From contig JAYRRR010000125.1 of NCBI GenBank assembly GCA_041910015.1, forward strand, positions 46,089-110,088: DNA of 64,000 nt, read 5' to 3'. How positions within the stretch are numbered: position 1 is the first letter of the stretch; the number at the start of each line of letters is the position of its first letter. This document shows, in pieces, positions 15,939-24,562 of the stretch. Source of the stretch: RPQJ01 sp041910015. Lineage in GTDB: Bacteria; Pseudomonadota; Gammaproteobacteria; Steroidobacterales; Steroidobacteraceae. The notes beneath the pieces were generated by a model. That model saw only the letters and a program-made list of their open reading frames with translations. It was not told the DNA's origin and searched no databases. Position numbers and translations under genes: made by a program.

Positions 15939-16945
15939 CCACGAATTCGAAGATCCTCGTGACCGGTGGCGCCGGTTACATTGGCAGCCACGTCGTCCGC
16001 CAGCTCGTCGAGCGCGGCGAAGACGTGGTCGTGCTCGACAACCTGTCGACCGGCTATCGCAGCGCCGTCCTGGACGCGGCGCTGGTCGTCGGCGACACCA
16101 GCGACCGCGAACTCGTCGGGCGCGTACTCGCCGAGCATCGGGTCGACACGGTGCTGCATTTCGCTGCGCACACGATCGTGCCGGAGTCCGTGGCACAGCC
16201 GCTCAAATACTACGGCAACAACACCTGTGCGACGCGCAATCTGCTCGAGCAGTGCGACCGCGCCGGCGTGCGGCGCTTCGTGTTTTCCTCGACGGCGGCC
16301 GTGTACGGCATTCCGGCCGAGGGCCTGGCGCGGGAAGATTCGCCGACGGCGCCGATCAACCCGTACGGGCTGTCCAAGCTCATGAGCGAGTGGATGCTGC
16401 GCGATCTTGCGGCGGCCTCGCAGAAGCTGCGCTATGTCGCGCTCCGGTACTTCAACGTGGCGGGCAGCGATCCGGGCGGTCGCATCGGACACAGCGCGCC
16501 GACGGCGACGTTGCTGGTCAAGGTCGGCTGCCAGGTGGCCGCCGGTGCGCGCGAGAACGTCTCGATCTTCGGCACGGACTACCCGACGCCGGACGGCACC
16601 GGCGTACGCGACTACATCCACGTCGAGGACCTCGCCGCGGCCCACCTGAAGGCACTCGATTATCTGGCGCGAGGCGGCGCCTCGACGACGCTCAATTGCG
16701 GCTACGGTCACGGCTACAGCGTGCGCGAGGTGCTGAGGATGGTCGAGAAGGTCGCCGGGCGGCCGCTGGCGACGCTCGAAGGGCCGCGCCGCGCCGGCGA
16801 TCCACCGTCGCTCGTGGCGCATGCCGAGCGCATCCGGCAGGTGCTCGGCTGGGAGCCGCGCCACGACGACCTCGAGCAGATCGTCCGTTCGCAGCTGCAA
16901 TGGGAGTTCCGGCTGACGCGGGAACCGGAGCTGTTGCGCAACTGA
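15935..16945 (+). CDS. galE: UDP-glucose 4-epimerase
   Basis: Extended short-chain dehydrogenase of 336 aa that interconverts UDP-glucose and UDP-galactose with bound NAD. It has the NAD-binding TGGAGYIGSHVVRQL, the middle LHFAAHTIVPESV, the catalytic FSSTAAVYG and YGLSK (Tyr and Lys of YxxxK), and RYFNVAGSDP. The ATG at 15935 overlaps the srkA stop; an ATG at 15926 is possible and adds three residues. Supplies sugars for surface polysaccharide. A strong stem-loop follows the stop. Confidence 0.95.
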   Translation: MTTNSKILVTGGAGYIGSHVVRQLVERGEDVVVLDNLSTGYRSAVLDAALVVGDTSDRELVGRVLAEHRVDTVLHFAAHTIVPESVAQPLKYYGNNTCATRNLLEQCDRAGVRRFVFSSTAAVYGIPAEGLAREDSPTAPINPYGLSKLMSEWMLRDLAAASQKLRYVALRYFNVAGSDPGGRIGHSAPTATLLVKVGCQVAAGARENVSIFGTDYPTPDGTGVRDYIHVEDLAAAHLKALDYLARGGASTTLNCGYGHGYSVREVLRMVEKVAGRPLATLEGPRRAGDPPSLVAHAERIRQVLGWEPRHDDLEQIVRSQLQWEFRLTREPELLRN

Positions 16946-16960
16946 TGCGCTCCAGTCGCG

Positions 16961-16981
16961 CCGGACGGCGACGCCGTCCGG
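16961..16981 (+). terminator. Stem-loop after galE
   Basis: A perfect 9-bp GC-rich stem CCGGACGGC/GCCGTCCGG with loop GAC lies 16 bp after the galE stop. No U-tract follows, so it may act as a 3' end stabiliser or a weak terminator. Confidence 0.5.
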
Positions 16982-17030
16982 GCAAGTGCTATCCTTCGCG
17001 AACTTCGACTTCGACCGGCCGAACCGCGTG

Positions 17031-18968
17031 ATGAAAGCCGTCTGGCGCTCCGGATGCCTCCTGTTCCCGTGCCTCGTCCTCTCCGCCTGCGGCGGCGGTG
17101 GGGGCGGTGGCTCCGACAATGCGGCGCCGACAGCCTCGTTTACCGCCACGCCGTCCAGCGGCAACGCTCCGCTCGTCGTCGCGTTCGATGCCTCCGCGTC
17201 GACGGACCGTGACGGCTCGATCGCGAGCTACTCATGGAGCTTCGGCGACTCCGGATCGGCGACCGGTGTCGCCGCTTCGCACACGTTCGTATCCGGCGGC
17301 AGCTACACCGTCACGCTGACCGTGACGGACAACAGGGGCGCCACGGGCCAGGCCACGCGCACCATCACCGCGACCGGGCCACCGCCGGCCGACGTCACCG
17401 TGAGCGGCCGCATCACCTACCAGCGCGTGCCGTTCTTCAATGCCGGCGTGGTCGATGCCACGGCGGGCCTGAACTACGGCGGGACGTTCGCGGCGCCGGC
17501 GCGCGGCGTCGTGGTCGAGCTCGTCAACGCGGCGAGCCAGGCCGTGCTCGCGACGACGACAGCGGACGACAACGGCGACTATGCGATGACGGCGCCCGCG
17601 GACACGAGCGTGTTCGTGCGCGCGAGGGCGCAGGTCCGCAGCACCGGCGCGTGGGACATCCGGGTGCTGAACAACACGAACGCCAATGCGCTGTACGTGC
17701 TCGACTCTGCGAGCTTCAGCACCGGTACGGCGAGTGTGACGCGCAATCTGCTTGCCGAGTCGGGCTGGCCGGGTTTCGGCGGCACGACCTACAGTGGCAC
17801 GCGTGCGGCGGCGCCGTTCGCGATCGTCGATACGCTGTACTCGGCCGTGAAGTTCGTCCGCGGCAATGTCGACACGCCGCCGAGCCTGCCGGCGCTGGCC
17901 GTGTTCTGGAGTCAGAAGAACACATCCTCCGACGATTTCGATCCGTCGACGGGCGCCATCCTGTCCACACTGTACCGGAGTGGCGCGAACGACGGCTTTC
18001 CCGACGGCATCTACGTGCTCGGCCTCGATGGCAACGACACGGACGAGTACGATCAGCACGTGCTTGCGCACGAGTTCCAGCACTTTCTCGAGGACGTGAC
18101 CAGCCGCACCGATACGCCCGGCGGCTCACATTCCCCCGACGACCGCATCGACCTGCGTCTGGCGTTCAGCGAGGGATTCGCCAATGCCTTTTCCGGCATG
18201 GTCCTGGCCGATCCTGTCTACAAGGACTCTTTCGGCCAGGCCCAGGGCGACCGCTTCGATTTTCAGCTCGAGAACAATTCGCACCCGCCGGCCGGCTGGT
18301 TCAACGAGGGCTCGGTCGCGGGTCTCGCGTGGGATCTCTACGACGCCGCCAACGAGCATCCGGACGCCGTCGCGCTCGGCTACGGCCCGATGTTCGAAGT
18401 GTTCGCCGGCGAGTTGCGCGGCGGCCCGGCATTGACCAGTCTGTATCCGTTCATCGCGGGCCTGAAGGCACGCGCCGGTGCGCCGGTGGCGGCCATCGAC
18501 GCGCTCGTGCAGTCGCAGTCCGTCTTCGGCACCGGGCTCTATGGCGTGGGCGAGACCAACGGCGGGTCGGTGAGTCAGGCCTTGCAGGTTTACACGACGC
18601 TGACGCTGGGCGGCACGCAGCGGGTCTGCGGCACGACGGCGGCGGGCACCTACAATGCGCTCGGCAACCGGCTGTTCCTGCGCTTCACGCTGGCCACCGC
18701 GCAGTCCGTGACCATCCGCGCGGAGTACACCGCGACCGGTTCGGACCCCGGCCCGTCGCCTGACCCTGACCCGGACTTCGTCCTCTACCGCAACGGCTTC
18801 CTCGATGCCGCGGACGGCGGCACGCCGAATGTGGAGGAACTGACGCCGGTGGGCGGCCTCGCGGCGGGCGACTATGTGATCGAGGTCTACGAATTCAGTC
18901 ACGTCGATCCGTCGACCAATGCGGCGCGTCGTGGCGTGACCTGCATGAACGTTTCCGTCACGAATTGA
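17031..18968 (+). CDS. PKD-domain lipoprotein with HExxH zinc-protease motif
   Basis: A 645-aa predicted lipoprotein. Lipobox LSAC is followed by a run of Gly. A PKD domain (about 30-115) has DASASTDRDGSIASYSWSFG and YTVTLTVTDNRG. A middle beta-rich carboxypeptidase-regulatory-like part runs from 120 to 240. The catalytic-looking part has HEFQH at 347-351 and a downstream EGFAN with Glu 381, the spacing and layout of gluzincin-type zinc proteases. A C-terminal beta domain ends about 645. Start ATG 17031 directly gives the signal peptide. Probably an outer-membrane or surface peptidase; the substrate is unknown and activity is inferred from the motif only. Confidence 0.75.
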   Translation: MKAVWRSGCLLFPCLVLSACGGGGGGGSDNAAPTASFTATPSSGNAPLVVAFDASASTDRDGSIASYSWSFGDSGSATGVAASHTFVSGGSYTVTLTVTDNRGATGQATRTITATGPPPADVTVSGRITYQRVPFFNAGVVDATAGLNYGGTFAAPARGVVVELVNAASQAVLATTTADDNGDYAMTAPADTSVFVRARAQVRSTGAWDIRVLNNTNANALYVLDSASFSTGTASVTRNLLAESGWPGFGGTTYSGTRAAAPFAIVDTLYSAVKFVRGNVDTPPSLPALAVFWSQKNTSSDDFDPSTGAILSTLYRSGANDGFPDGIYVLGLDGNDTDEYDQHVLAHEFQHFLEDVTSRTDTPGGSHSPDDRIDLRLAFSEGFANAFSGMVLADPVYKDSFGQAQGDRFDFQLENNSHPPAGWFNEGSVAGLAWDLYDAANEHPDAVALGYGPMFEVFAGELRGGPALTSLYPFIAGLKARAGAPVAAIDALVQSQSVFGTGLYGVGETNGGSVSQALQVYTTLTLGGTQRVCGTTAAGTYNALGNRLFLRFTLATAQSVTIRAEYTATGSDPGPSPDPDPDFVLYRNGFLDAADGGTPNVEELTPVGGLAAGDYVIEVYEFSHVDPSTNAARRGVTCMNVSVTN

Positions 18969-19007
18969 CGGTTACGATCGCAACGACGAACGGGACAGGA
19001 AGCAACC

Positions 19008-19658
19008 ATGGTGAACCAGACGAGTGGTCTGCAGGGGTGTGGCACGAAGCGCGCGGCGGGTGCCTGCGTGATCGCCGTGGCGGCCTGCCTGCTGGCGGCC
19101 TGCGGCGGTGGCGACGACGAAGTCGCGTCCGAGGCCGCAGCGAGGCCCAGGGCGGCCGAAAAGACGGCTGCCGCGAAGGAGGCAACCGACACGGCCACCG
19201 TGAAGCTGGCGGACTCGAAGCCCACGCATCTCGCGACCGCCGTGCCGAACTCGAAGACGACGGCGCCGATCGACCTGCAGTACGACATCCCCGCGAAACC
19301 CGAGGTCGGGCAGCCGTTCACGATCGAACTCGTCGTCAGCCCGCGCAAGCCCGGTGACCTGCTCGACGTCGAAGTCGGCGACTCGCCGGGGCTGACCATC
19401 GAGGGCGAGCGCGTCGCGCGCTTCCCGGCGGTGGAGGCGGGGCAGCCGTATGTGCTGAAGGTTCAGGTGCGTGGCAACGCGGAGGGCCTGTACTACGTCA
19501 GCGTGATCACCAAGCTGTCCAGCAAGGTGCAGAGCGAGGGTCGCGCGTTTTCGGTGCCCGTTGTCATCGGCACGCCGCCTGCTGCGCACAAGCCCGCACC
19601 GGTGAGGGATGCGACCGGCCAGGCCATCGAGTCGATGCCCGCCAGGGAGGCCCCGTGA
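19008..19658 (+). CDS. Uncharacterised lipoprotein
   Basis: A 216-aa predicted lipoprotein with lipobox LAAC followed by Gly-Gly-Gly-Asp-Asp. An Ala/Lys-rich linker runs to about residue 75. A single beta-sandwich-like domain covers about 80-190 (GQPFTIELVVSP, YVLKVQVRGNAEGLYYVSV), and the tail is Pro/Ala rich. I do not recognise a named family. aggaagc precedes ATG 19008. It overlaps the next gene by GTGA, so the two lipoproteins are translationally coupled and probably work together. Confidence 0.7.
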   Translation: MVNQTSGLQGCGTKRAAGACVIAVAACLLAACGGGDDEVASEAAARPRAAEKTAAAKEATDTATVKLADSKPTHLATAVPNSKTTAPIDLQYDIPAKPEVGQPFTIELVVSPRKPGDLLDVEVGDSPGLTIEGERVARFPAVEAGQPYVLKVQVRGNAEGLYYVSVITKLSSKVQSEGRAFSVPVVIGTPPAAHKPAPVRDATGQAIESMPAREAP

Positions 19659-20578
19659 TCCGTCCATCCCGTAACGTTTCGACGCTCGTCTGGCTGGCTT
19701 CGACGGCGCTGGCGCTCGCTGCGTGCGACAAGGGCCCGTCTCCGCCAGCCGCGGCCCCTTCGACCCTCGACACGTCGCCGCCTGTGCAGGTGCCAGGTGC
19801 CGAAGCGCCGGTGTCTGCACCCGAATCTTCGTCGACGGTCGCCCCGGCGGCAGACGGCGCAGAGGCTGCGCAGGCGGCCCCGGCCCCCGCAACTCCCGCC
19901 GCTACGGGCAGCGACGACCTGGCGGCGCGTGAAAAGGCGCTGGCGGAGCGTGAGGCGCAGGTGGCGGCGCGGGAGCGTGCCCTGGCGCAGGGACGCGGCA
20001 AGGCGGTCTCTGCACCTGTGGCAACCGCGGGCGCGGGTTCCAGCAGTATTGCCAAGGTCGCTACTCCGCCGATCGTCGTACCGGCAGGCACCGCGCTCGC
20101 GATCGAATTGAAGGCCAACGTGAACACGAAGACCGCCCGCGCCGGCGACCCCGTCGAGGCGCGTCTTGCCCGCGACGTCGCCGTCGACGGGCGAGTGGCG
20201 GTGACGGCCGGTGCCCTGGTCACAGGCGCCGTGACCGAAGTGGTTTCGGGCAGCAGCCGGATCGGTGGCGTGCCGACGCTCGGCATCACGTTCGACTCGC
20301 TCGTCGCCGCCAATGGCGCCACCGTGCCGATCGTCGCGCGCTTCGTGCAGCAGGGTACGAGCGAGACGGGACGCGACGCCGCCAAGATCCTCGGCGGCGC
20401 CGCCGTGGGCGCCGTGATCGGTCACCAGATCGACAAGGAGGATCGCGGCACCGTGATCGGCGGCATCGTCGGCGGTGCGGCGGGCGCGGCCGCTGCGAAG
20501 CGGACGGGTGGTGAAGTGAAACTGGGCGCCGGCACGGTGGTCAGCGTCACCACCGAGTCATCCTTCTCGATCTACTGA
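19655..20578 (+). CDS. Lipoprotein with glycine-zipper segment
   Basis: A 307-aa predicted lipoprotein (lipobox LAAC, then Asp at +2, which could keep it in the inner membrane). A long Ala/Pro linker is followed by a short Ala/Glu/Arg coiled coil (DLAAREKALAEREAQVAARE, about 88-107). A beta-rich domain (about 140-230) has VPAGTALAIELKANVNTKTA. The C-terminus has a glycine zipper (ILGGAAVGAVIGHQI, then VIGGIVGGAAGAAAAK), typical of 17 kDa/YMGG-type membrane-inserting segments. Function unknown. The start GTG 19655 overlaps the stop of the preceding lipoprotein gene. Confidence 0.72.
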   Translation: MIRPSRNVSTLVWLASTALALAACDKGPSPPAAAPSTLDTSPPVQVPGAEAPVSAPESSSTVAPAADGAEAAQAAPAPATPAATGSDDLAAREKALAEREAQVAARERALAQGRGKAVSAPVATAGAGSSSIAKVATPPIVVPAGTALAIELKANVNTKTARAGDPVEARLARDVAVDGRVAVTAGALVTGAVTEVVSGSSRIGGVPTLGITFDSLVAANGATVPIVARFVQQGTSETGRDAAKILGGAAVGAVIGHQIDKEDRGTVIGGIVGGAAGAAAAKRTGGEVKLGAGTVVSVTTESSFSIY

Positions 20579-20606
20579 TGCGCGCGTTGCCACAACCTTG
20601 CGCGCG

Positions 20607-21248
20607 ATGACGGCGCTCGCGCCGCATGTCACCGCGCTCGTCGCGGCAATACTGCCGTCGCTGACTTCCGTCGCCGTTGCGGCGCCTGTGCTGCGCGGCA
20701 CCGTGTTCGAAGTCGTCGACGGTGACTCGCTGCGCGTGCAGTTGCCCTCCGGCCCGATCGAGGTCCGTCTGCACGCGGCCGACACGCCCGAGTACGACCA
20801 ACCCGGCGGGCGCGAGGCGAAGCGGGTGCTGCGCAAGCGTCTCCCGCGCGGCGCGGAGGTCGCGCTGGAGCCGGGTGAGCAGGATCGCTACGAGCGCATG
20901 GTCGCCGTAGTCCACGTCGGCGACGTCGTGATCAACGAGTGGCTCGTACGCGAAGGTCATGCCTGGGCGTATCGCCGGTACGTCGACGATCCCGTCTATT
21001 GCCGCCTCGAGGACGAGGCGCGCCGTGCGCGGCGCGGGCTCTGGAAGCGGCCGCCGTCGCAGTGGGTTGCGCCGTGGGACTGGCGCCACCGGCAGCGCGA
21101 CCCGTCATTTCGCACGCCGGACCGCACCCATGAGACGCTCGCCACCTGCCTCGCGGCGATGCCGCAGCGGCGCGATGCGCGGATTGGCAGCCATTCGCCG
21201 CGGAACCCGGTGGAGTCGGCGGCGGCCCAGGCGCTTCGGGCGCGCTAG
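20607..21248 (+). CDS. Secreted thermonuclease (SNase family)
   Basis: A 213-aa protein with a signal peptide ending near SVAVA, then a staphylococcal-nuclease fold (about 30-150). It shows VVDGDSLRVQL, RLHAADTPEYDQPGG and DRYERMVAVVHVGDVVINEW, which place the catalytic Arg/Glu/Arg set and calcium-binding Asp of the family. A basic C-terminal tail of about 60 residues has no clear domain. It would degrade extracellular or periplasmic DNA or RNA. Start ATG 20607 is preferred to TTG 20598. Its stop overlaps that of the opposing peptidase gene at a shared CTAG. Confidence 0.85.
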   Translation: MTALAPHVTALVAAILPSLTSVAVAAPVLRGTVFEVVDGDSLRVQLPSGPIEVRLHAADTPEYDQPGGREAKRVLRKRLPRGAEVALEPGEQDRYERMVAVVHVGDVVINEWLVREGHAWAYRRYVDDPVYCRLEDEARRARRGLWKRPPSQWVAPWDWRHRQRDPSFRTPDRTHETLATCLAAMPQRRDARIGSHSPRNPVESAAAQALRAR

Positions 21249-22891
21249 CGGGCGGCCCGGCTGCGGTCGCGAATCGCGCGAAACTCTGTTCCTTCGCGCC
21301 AGTTGGGCCAGCGGTCGGAGTTGGCGAGCGCAAGTCCGACGTCGTAGTAGAGCGCAAGATCCTGCAGCGTGCCGCTCACGTCCCACGCCGGGTCATACTC
21401 GTCCGCAGGCTTGTGATAGCGCACTGCGGTGTAGTCGTCGAGCCAGCGCTTGCCCCAGTCGACGCCGCGGGTCGAGCTGTCGACGCCCGCCTTGGTGTAG
21501 AGCATCGGCACGCCCTGACGCGCGAGGCTGAAGTGGTCGGAGCGGTAGTAGAAGCCCTTTTCGGGTGCCGGCTCCTGCACCAGCACACGGCCCTGCGTCG
21601 CGGCCGCACGTCGCAGGTCCTCCTCGAGGTCGGACTTGCCGAAGCCGATGACGGTGACGTCACGCGTGCGCCCGACGGAATACAGGTTGTCCATGTTGAG
21701 ACCGCCGACCATCTGTGCGACGGGCACCGGCGGGTGGGCGACGAAGTGCTCGCTGCCGAGCAGGCCGGATTCCTCGGCCGTCACCGCGACGAACAGCATC
21801 GAGCGCCCCGGTCTCGGCGTCGTGTGGGCAAAGGTCCGCGCGAGCTCGATCAAGGCCGAGATGCCCGTGGCGTTGTCCTGCGCGCCATTGAAGATCGCGT
21901 CCTCGCCGGGCTGCGCGGTGCGGCTGCGGCCCAGGTGGTCCCAGTGCGCGGTATAGACGAACGCCTCCCGCGGGCGCTCGATGCCCGGCAGGATGCCGAC
22001 GACGTTGTACGTGGTCTCGTAGTTCACGCCGTTCTTCACGCCGACGCTCGCCGCGACGCCGAGCGCGCGGCTGCGGAATCCCCGCTGCGAGGCGGCGGTC
22101 TTCGCCGACGCGAAGTCCTGGCCTGCGAACGCCAGCAGTCGTGCCGCGGCGTCCTCGGTGATCCAGCCCTCGATCGCGAGACGTTGGCGCGCGGGATCGT
22201 CGATGCGCAGGTCGAACTGCGGCTTGGTGGCGCCGTTGCGCGGCACGTCCCACGGGTAGCCCGCCGCCTTCGTCTCGTGCACCACGAGCAGGCCCGCGGC
22301 ACCCTGGCGCACTGCCTCGGCGAACTTGTAGTCCCAACGGCCGTAATAGGTCATCGCGTTGCCGGTGAAGAGTCCCGGATCCCCGGTCGCGTAGCCCGGA
22401 TCGTTGACCAGCGCGAGCACGAGCTTGCCGCGCACGTCGAGCCCGGCGTAGTCGTTCCAGCCGTACTCGGGCGCGACGACGCCGTAGCCCGCGAAGACGA
22501 CTTCGGCATTCGCGATGCGCGACTCGGGCACCGGCCGCTTCGTCCAGACGACGACGTCGTCGGGCGTCTTCAGGGCCAGGCTCTGTCCGGTCGCTGCCGT
22601 CACCTGGAGTGCCAGGTCTGCCTGTGGCGTGATTTCCACGACCGGCACGGGTTGCAGGAAGCGGCCGTCGATGGCGCCGCGCAGGCCCGCCGCCTCGAAC
22701 TGCTTCGCGATATAGTCGATGGTCTTCCTTTCGCCGGCGGTGCCCGGCGCGCGTCCCTCGAACTCGTCAGAGGCGAGCACCGCGATGTGCTCGCGGTAAG
22801 CGGCTTCGGAGAACGAGGGCGGGGCGGCGAGGACGCTGCAGGACGTGGCCAGCAGGCTGGCCGCCAGGACATGCCGGATCAGGTGTTGCAT
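21245..22891 (-). CDS. Secreted M28-family zinc aminopeptidase
   Basis: A 548-aa exported peptidase with a signal peptide ending near SVLAA. An inserted PA domain (about 125-260) lies inside an M28 catalytic domain. Zinc-site signatures are YTAHWDHLGR, NGAQDNATG and AVTAEESGLLGSEHF (Glu-Glu), with a late SDHFSLARQGVPM supplying the last His. Related enzymes remove N-terminal residues from peptides in the periplasm or outside. It is convergent with the nuclease gene and seems to be a single-gene unit. Confidence 0.92.
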   Translation of the reverse strand: MQHLIRHVLAASLLATSCSVLAAPPSFSEAAYREHIAVLASDEFEGRAPGTAGERKTIDYIAKQFEAAGLRGAIDGRFLQPVPVVEITPQADLALQVTAATGQSLALKTPDDVVVWTKRPVPESRIANAEVVFAGYGVVAPEYGWNDYAGLDVRGKLVLALVNDPGYATGDPGLFTGNAMTYYGRWDYKFAEAVRQGAAGLLVVHETKAAGYPWDVPRNGATKPQFDLRIDDPARQRLAIEGWITEDAAARLLAFAGQDFASAKTAASQRGFRSRALGVAASVGVKNGVNYETTYNVVGILPGIERPREAFVYTAHWDHLGRSRTAQPGEDAIFNGAQDNATGISALIELARTFAHTTPRPGRSMLFVAVTAEESGLLGSEHFVAHPPVPVAQMVGGLNMDNLYSVGRTRDVTVIGFGKSDLEEDLRRAAATQGRVLVQEPAPEKGFYYRSDHFSLARQGVPMLYTKAGVDSSTRGVDWGKRWLDDYTAVRYHKPADEYDPAWDVSGTLQDLALYYDVGLALANSDRWPNWREGTEFRAIRDRSRAAR

Positions 22892-22952
22892 CCGGGCAGA
22901 CTAGCGGCTCCGGCCACCGCTGTCAGGGGGCAGGCCCCGATGGCGGCCGGAA

Positions 22953-22969
22953 GTGGGGTCTGACCCCAC
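22953..22969. repeat. Copy of the GGGGTCTGACCCC palindrome
   Basis: A 17-bp perfect palindrome (arms GTGGGGTC and GACCCCAC around a central T) contains the same 13-bp core as the array at 3602. It lies in the intergenic region between divergent genes, about 60 bp upstream of the peptidase start, and a GGGGC/GCCCC inverted repeat lies just before it. Confidence 0.75.
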
Positions 22970-23152
22970 AATGCCGAGGTTCCAGCGGAGTCCTGGCCGT
23001 GACCGAATGGTACGAAGATCCTCGCGAGCGCCCGCCGCCGGTGGGCGTGCCGCACACCGAACTTTCCCCCGAGGCGCTGCCCCGGCATAGGCGTCCGCCT
23101 ACACATCGCGCGCCGGTACCAGTGTATGGTCCGCTCGACGCAGGAGGGAATC

Positions 23153-23617
23153 ATGAGCGAATCGACGATGACCGGGCCTGTCTTGCTGGAGCCGGCGCGC
23201 ACGCCCTGGCATGTGTGGGTCGCCGGTGCCGTGGCGCTTTGCTGGAACGCCGTCGGCGCATTCGACTACGTGATGACGCAGACCAGGAACGAGGCCTACA
23301 TGGCTGCGTTCACTCCCGAGCAGCTCGAATATTTCTACGGCTTTCCGGCGTGGGTCGTTGCGACATGGGCGATCGCCGTCTGGAGTGGGGTGCTCGGCTC
23401 GGTGCTGCTGCTGCTGCGCCGGCGTTTCGCGGTGCCGGTGTTCCTGGCGTCGCTGGTGGCGATGGTCCTCACGACCATTCACAACTATCTGCTCTCGAAC
23501 GGCCTCGCGATCTTCGCCGACACCGGGTCGCGCATCTTCACCGGCATCATCTTCGTCGTCGCAGTCGCGCTCTATCTCTATTCGCGCTCGCTCGAGAAGC
23601 GCGGCGTGCTGCACTGA
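23153..23617 (+). CDS. Small four-helix membrane protein, function unknown
   Basis: A 154-aa protein with four predicted membrane helices (around 22-42, 65-85, 90-112 and 122-142). The first loop has FDYVMTQTRNEAYMAAFTPE, and the second helix starts with FPAWVVATWAIAVWSGVLGS. This resembles small hypothetical membrane proteins common in proteobacteria and sphingomonads, but I cannot give it a function. A strong aggaggg site seven bases before ATG 23153 fixes the start. It is convergent with the diguanylate cyclase gene, 3 bp apart. Confidence 0.8.
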   Translation: MSESTMTGPVLLEPARTPWHVWVAGAVALCWNAVGAFDYVMTQTRNEAYMAAFTPEQLEYFYGFPAWVVATWAIAVWSGVLGSVLLLLRRRFAVPVFLASLVAMVLTTIHNYLLSNGLAIFADTGSRIFTGIIFVVAVALYLYSRSLEKRGVLH

Positions 23618-23620
23618 ACG

Positions 23621-24562
23621 TCAAGTCGCGACCTCGCCCTCGGGCGTGAACGAGAGCGCCGTGCCTGTGACGATGGCGGGATCCCAGCTGATCGCGCGGT
23701 TGCGCCCGAGTGTCTTGGCGAGCAACAGGGCGCGGTCCGCGCGGTCGATGGACTCCTCGACGCTGATGTCGGGGGCGAGCAGCGCGATCCCGAACGATGC
23801 GGTGGCGTGTATGGGCGAGCCATCTGCCGCGACCACCAAAGGCACCTGGGCCAGGCTGGCGCGGATGCGCTCGATCAGGCGCTCGGCGTGCGCGAGATCC
23901 GTCGCCGGCAGCGAGACGACGAACTCGTCGCCGCCGTACCGATACACCTTGTCGTACGGCCGCAGATGCCCGGCAAGGTGCTCGATCATCCGGGCCAGCA
24001 CCTGGTCGCCGACCGTGTGTCCGTGACCGTCATTCAGCGTCTTGAGGTGATCCACGTCCATGAAGGCGATGCAGCAGGACTGGATGTCGCGGTTCGCGAG
24101 CTCCCGCCATTCGCGCAGGTCCGGCAGCAGCCGTGCACGTCCGAGGGCACCGGTCAGCGGGTCGCAACCACGCAGGATGTCCTGGATTTCGTGGCGCAGC
24201 GAATCCAGTTCCCTGCGCAGGCGGTCGTTTGCCGCGACGAATTCGTCGTACTCGTCGGGCAGGATGCGCTCGCCTCGCGCGAGCCCGAGCAGCATCCGCG
24301 CGGCCAGGACGTGGACCCGCTCGTGCTCGGCCGCCATGGCGCCGATGAGCGGCTGGCGCCGCATGTCCGCCGAGGCCTCCGCATAATACCACTGGCCGAA
24401 CCGGCAATGCCGGTGGGCATCGGCCGCGAGTTCGATCGGATCGACCGTCAGCTGGCAGACGATCGCGCGGCTGAGGTGCTCGCGCCATTCGTGGTGATCG
24501 TGGCTGGCCTGCTGGAGCTGCTCCAGCGTGGCTCGCAGCGAGGCCGTGTTCATGCGGAACAT
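23621..24562 (-). CDS. CZB-GGDEF diguanylate cyclase (DgcZ type)
   Basis: A 313-aa cytoplasmic enzyme that makes c-di-GMP from two GTP. The N-terminal CZB zinc-binding domain has HDHHEW (21-26), C53 in HCRFGQWYY, and H80/H84 in EHERVH, closely matching the ligand spacing of E. coli DgcZ, in which zinc inhibits the enzyme. A short helical linker leads to the GGDEF domain (about 132-300) with GGDEF at 210-214. An inhibitory I-site RPYD at 201-204 sits five residues before it, so product feedback is likely. Start ATG 24562 follows ggaggg. It could feed the two c-di-GMP riboswitches at 7890 and 11288. Confidence 0.92.
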   Translation of the reverse strand: MFRMNTASLRATLEQLQQASHDHHEWREHLSRAIVCQLTVDPIELAADAHRHCRFGQWYYAEASADMRRQPLIGAMAAEHERVHVLAARMLLGLARGERILPDEYDEFVAANDRLRRELDSLRHEIQDILRGCDPLTGALGRARLLPDLREWRELANRDIQSCCIAFMDVDHLKTLNDGHGHTVGDQVLARMIEHLAGHLRPYDKVYRYGGDEFVVSLPATDLAHAERLIERIRASLAQVPLVVAADGSPIHATASFGIALLAPDISVEESIDRADRALLLAKTLGRNRAISWDPAIVTGTALSFTPEGEVAT

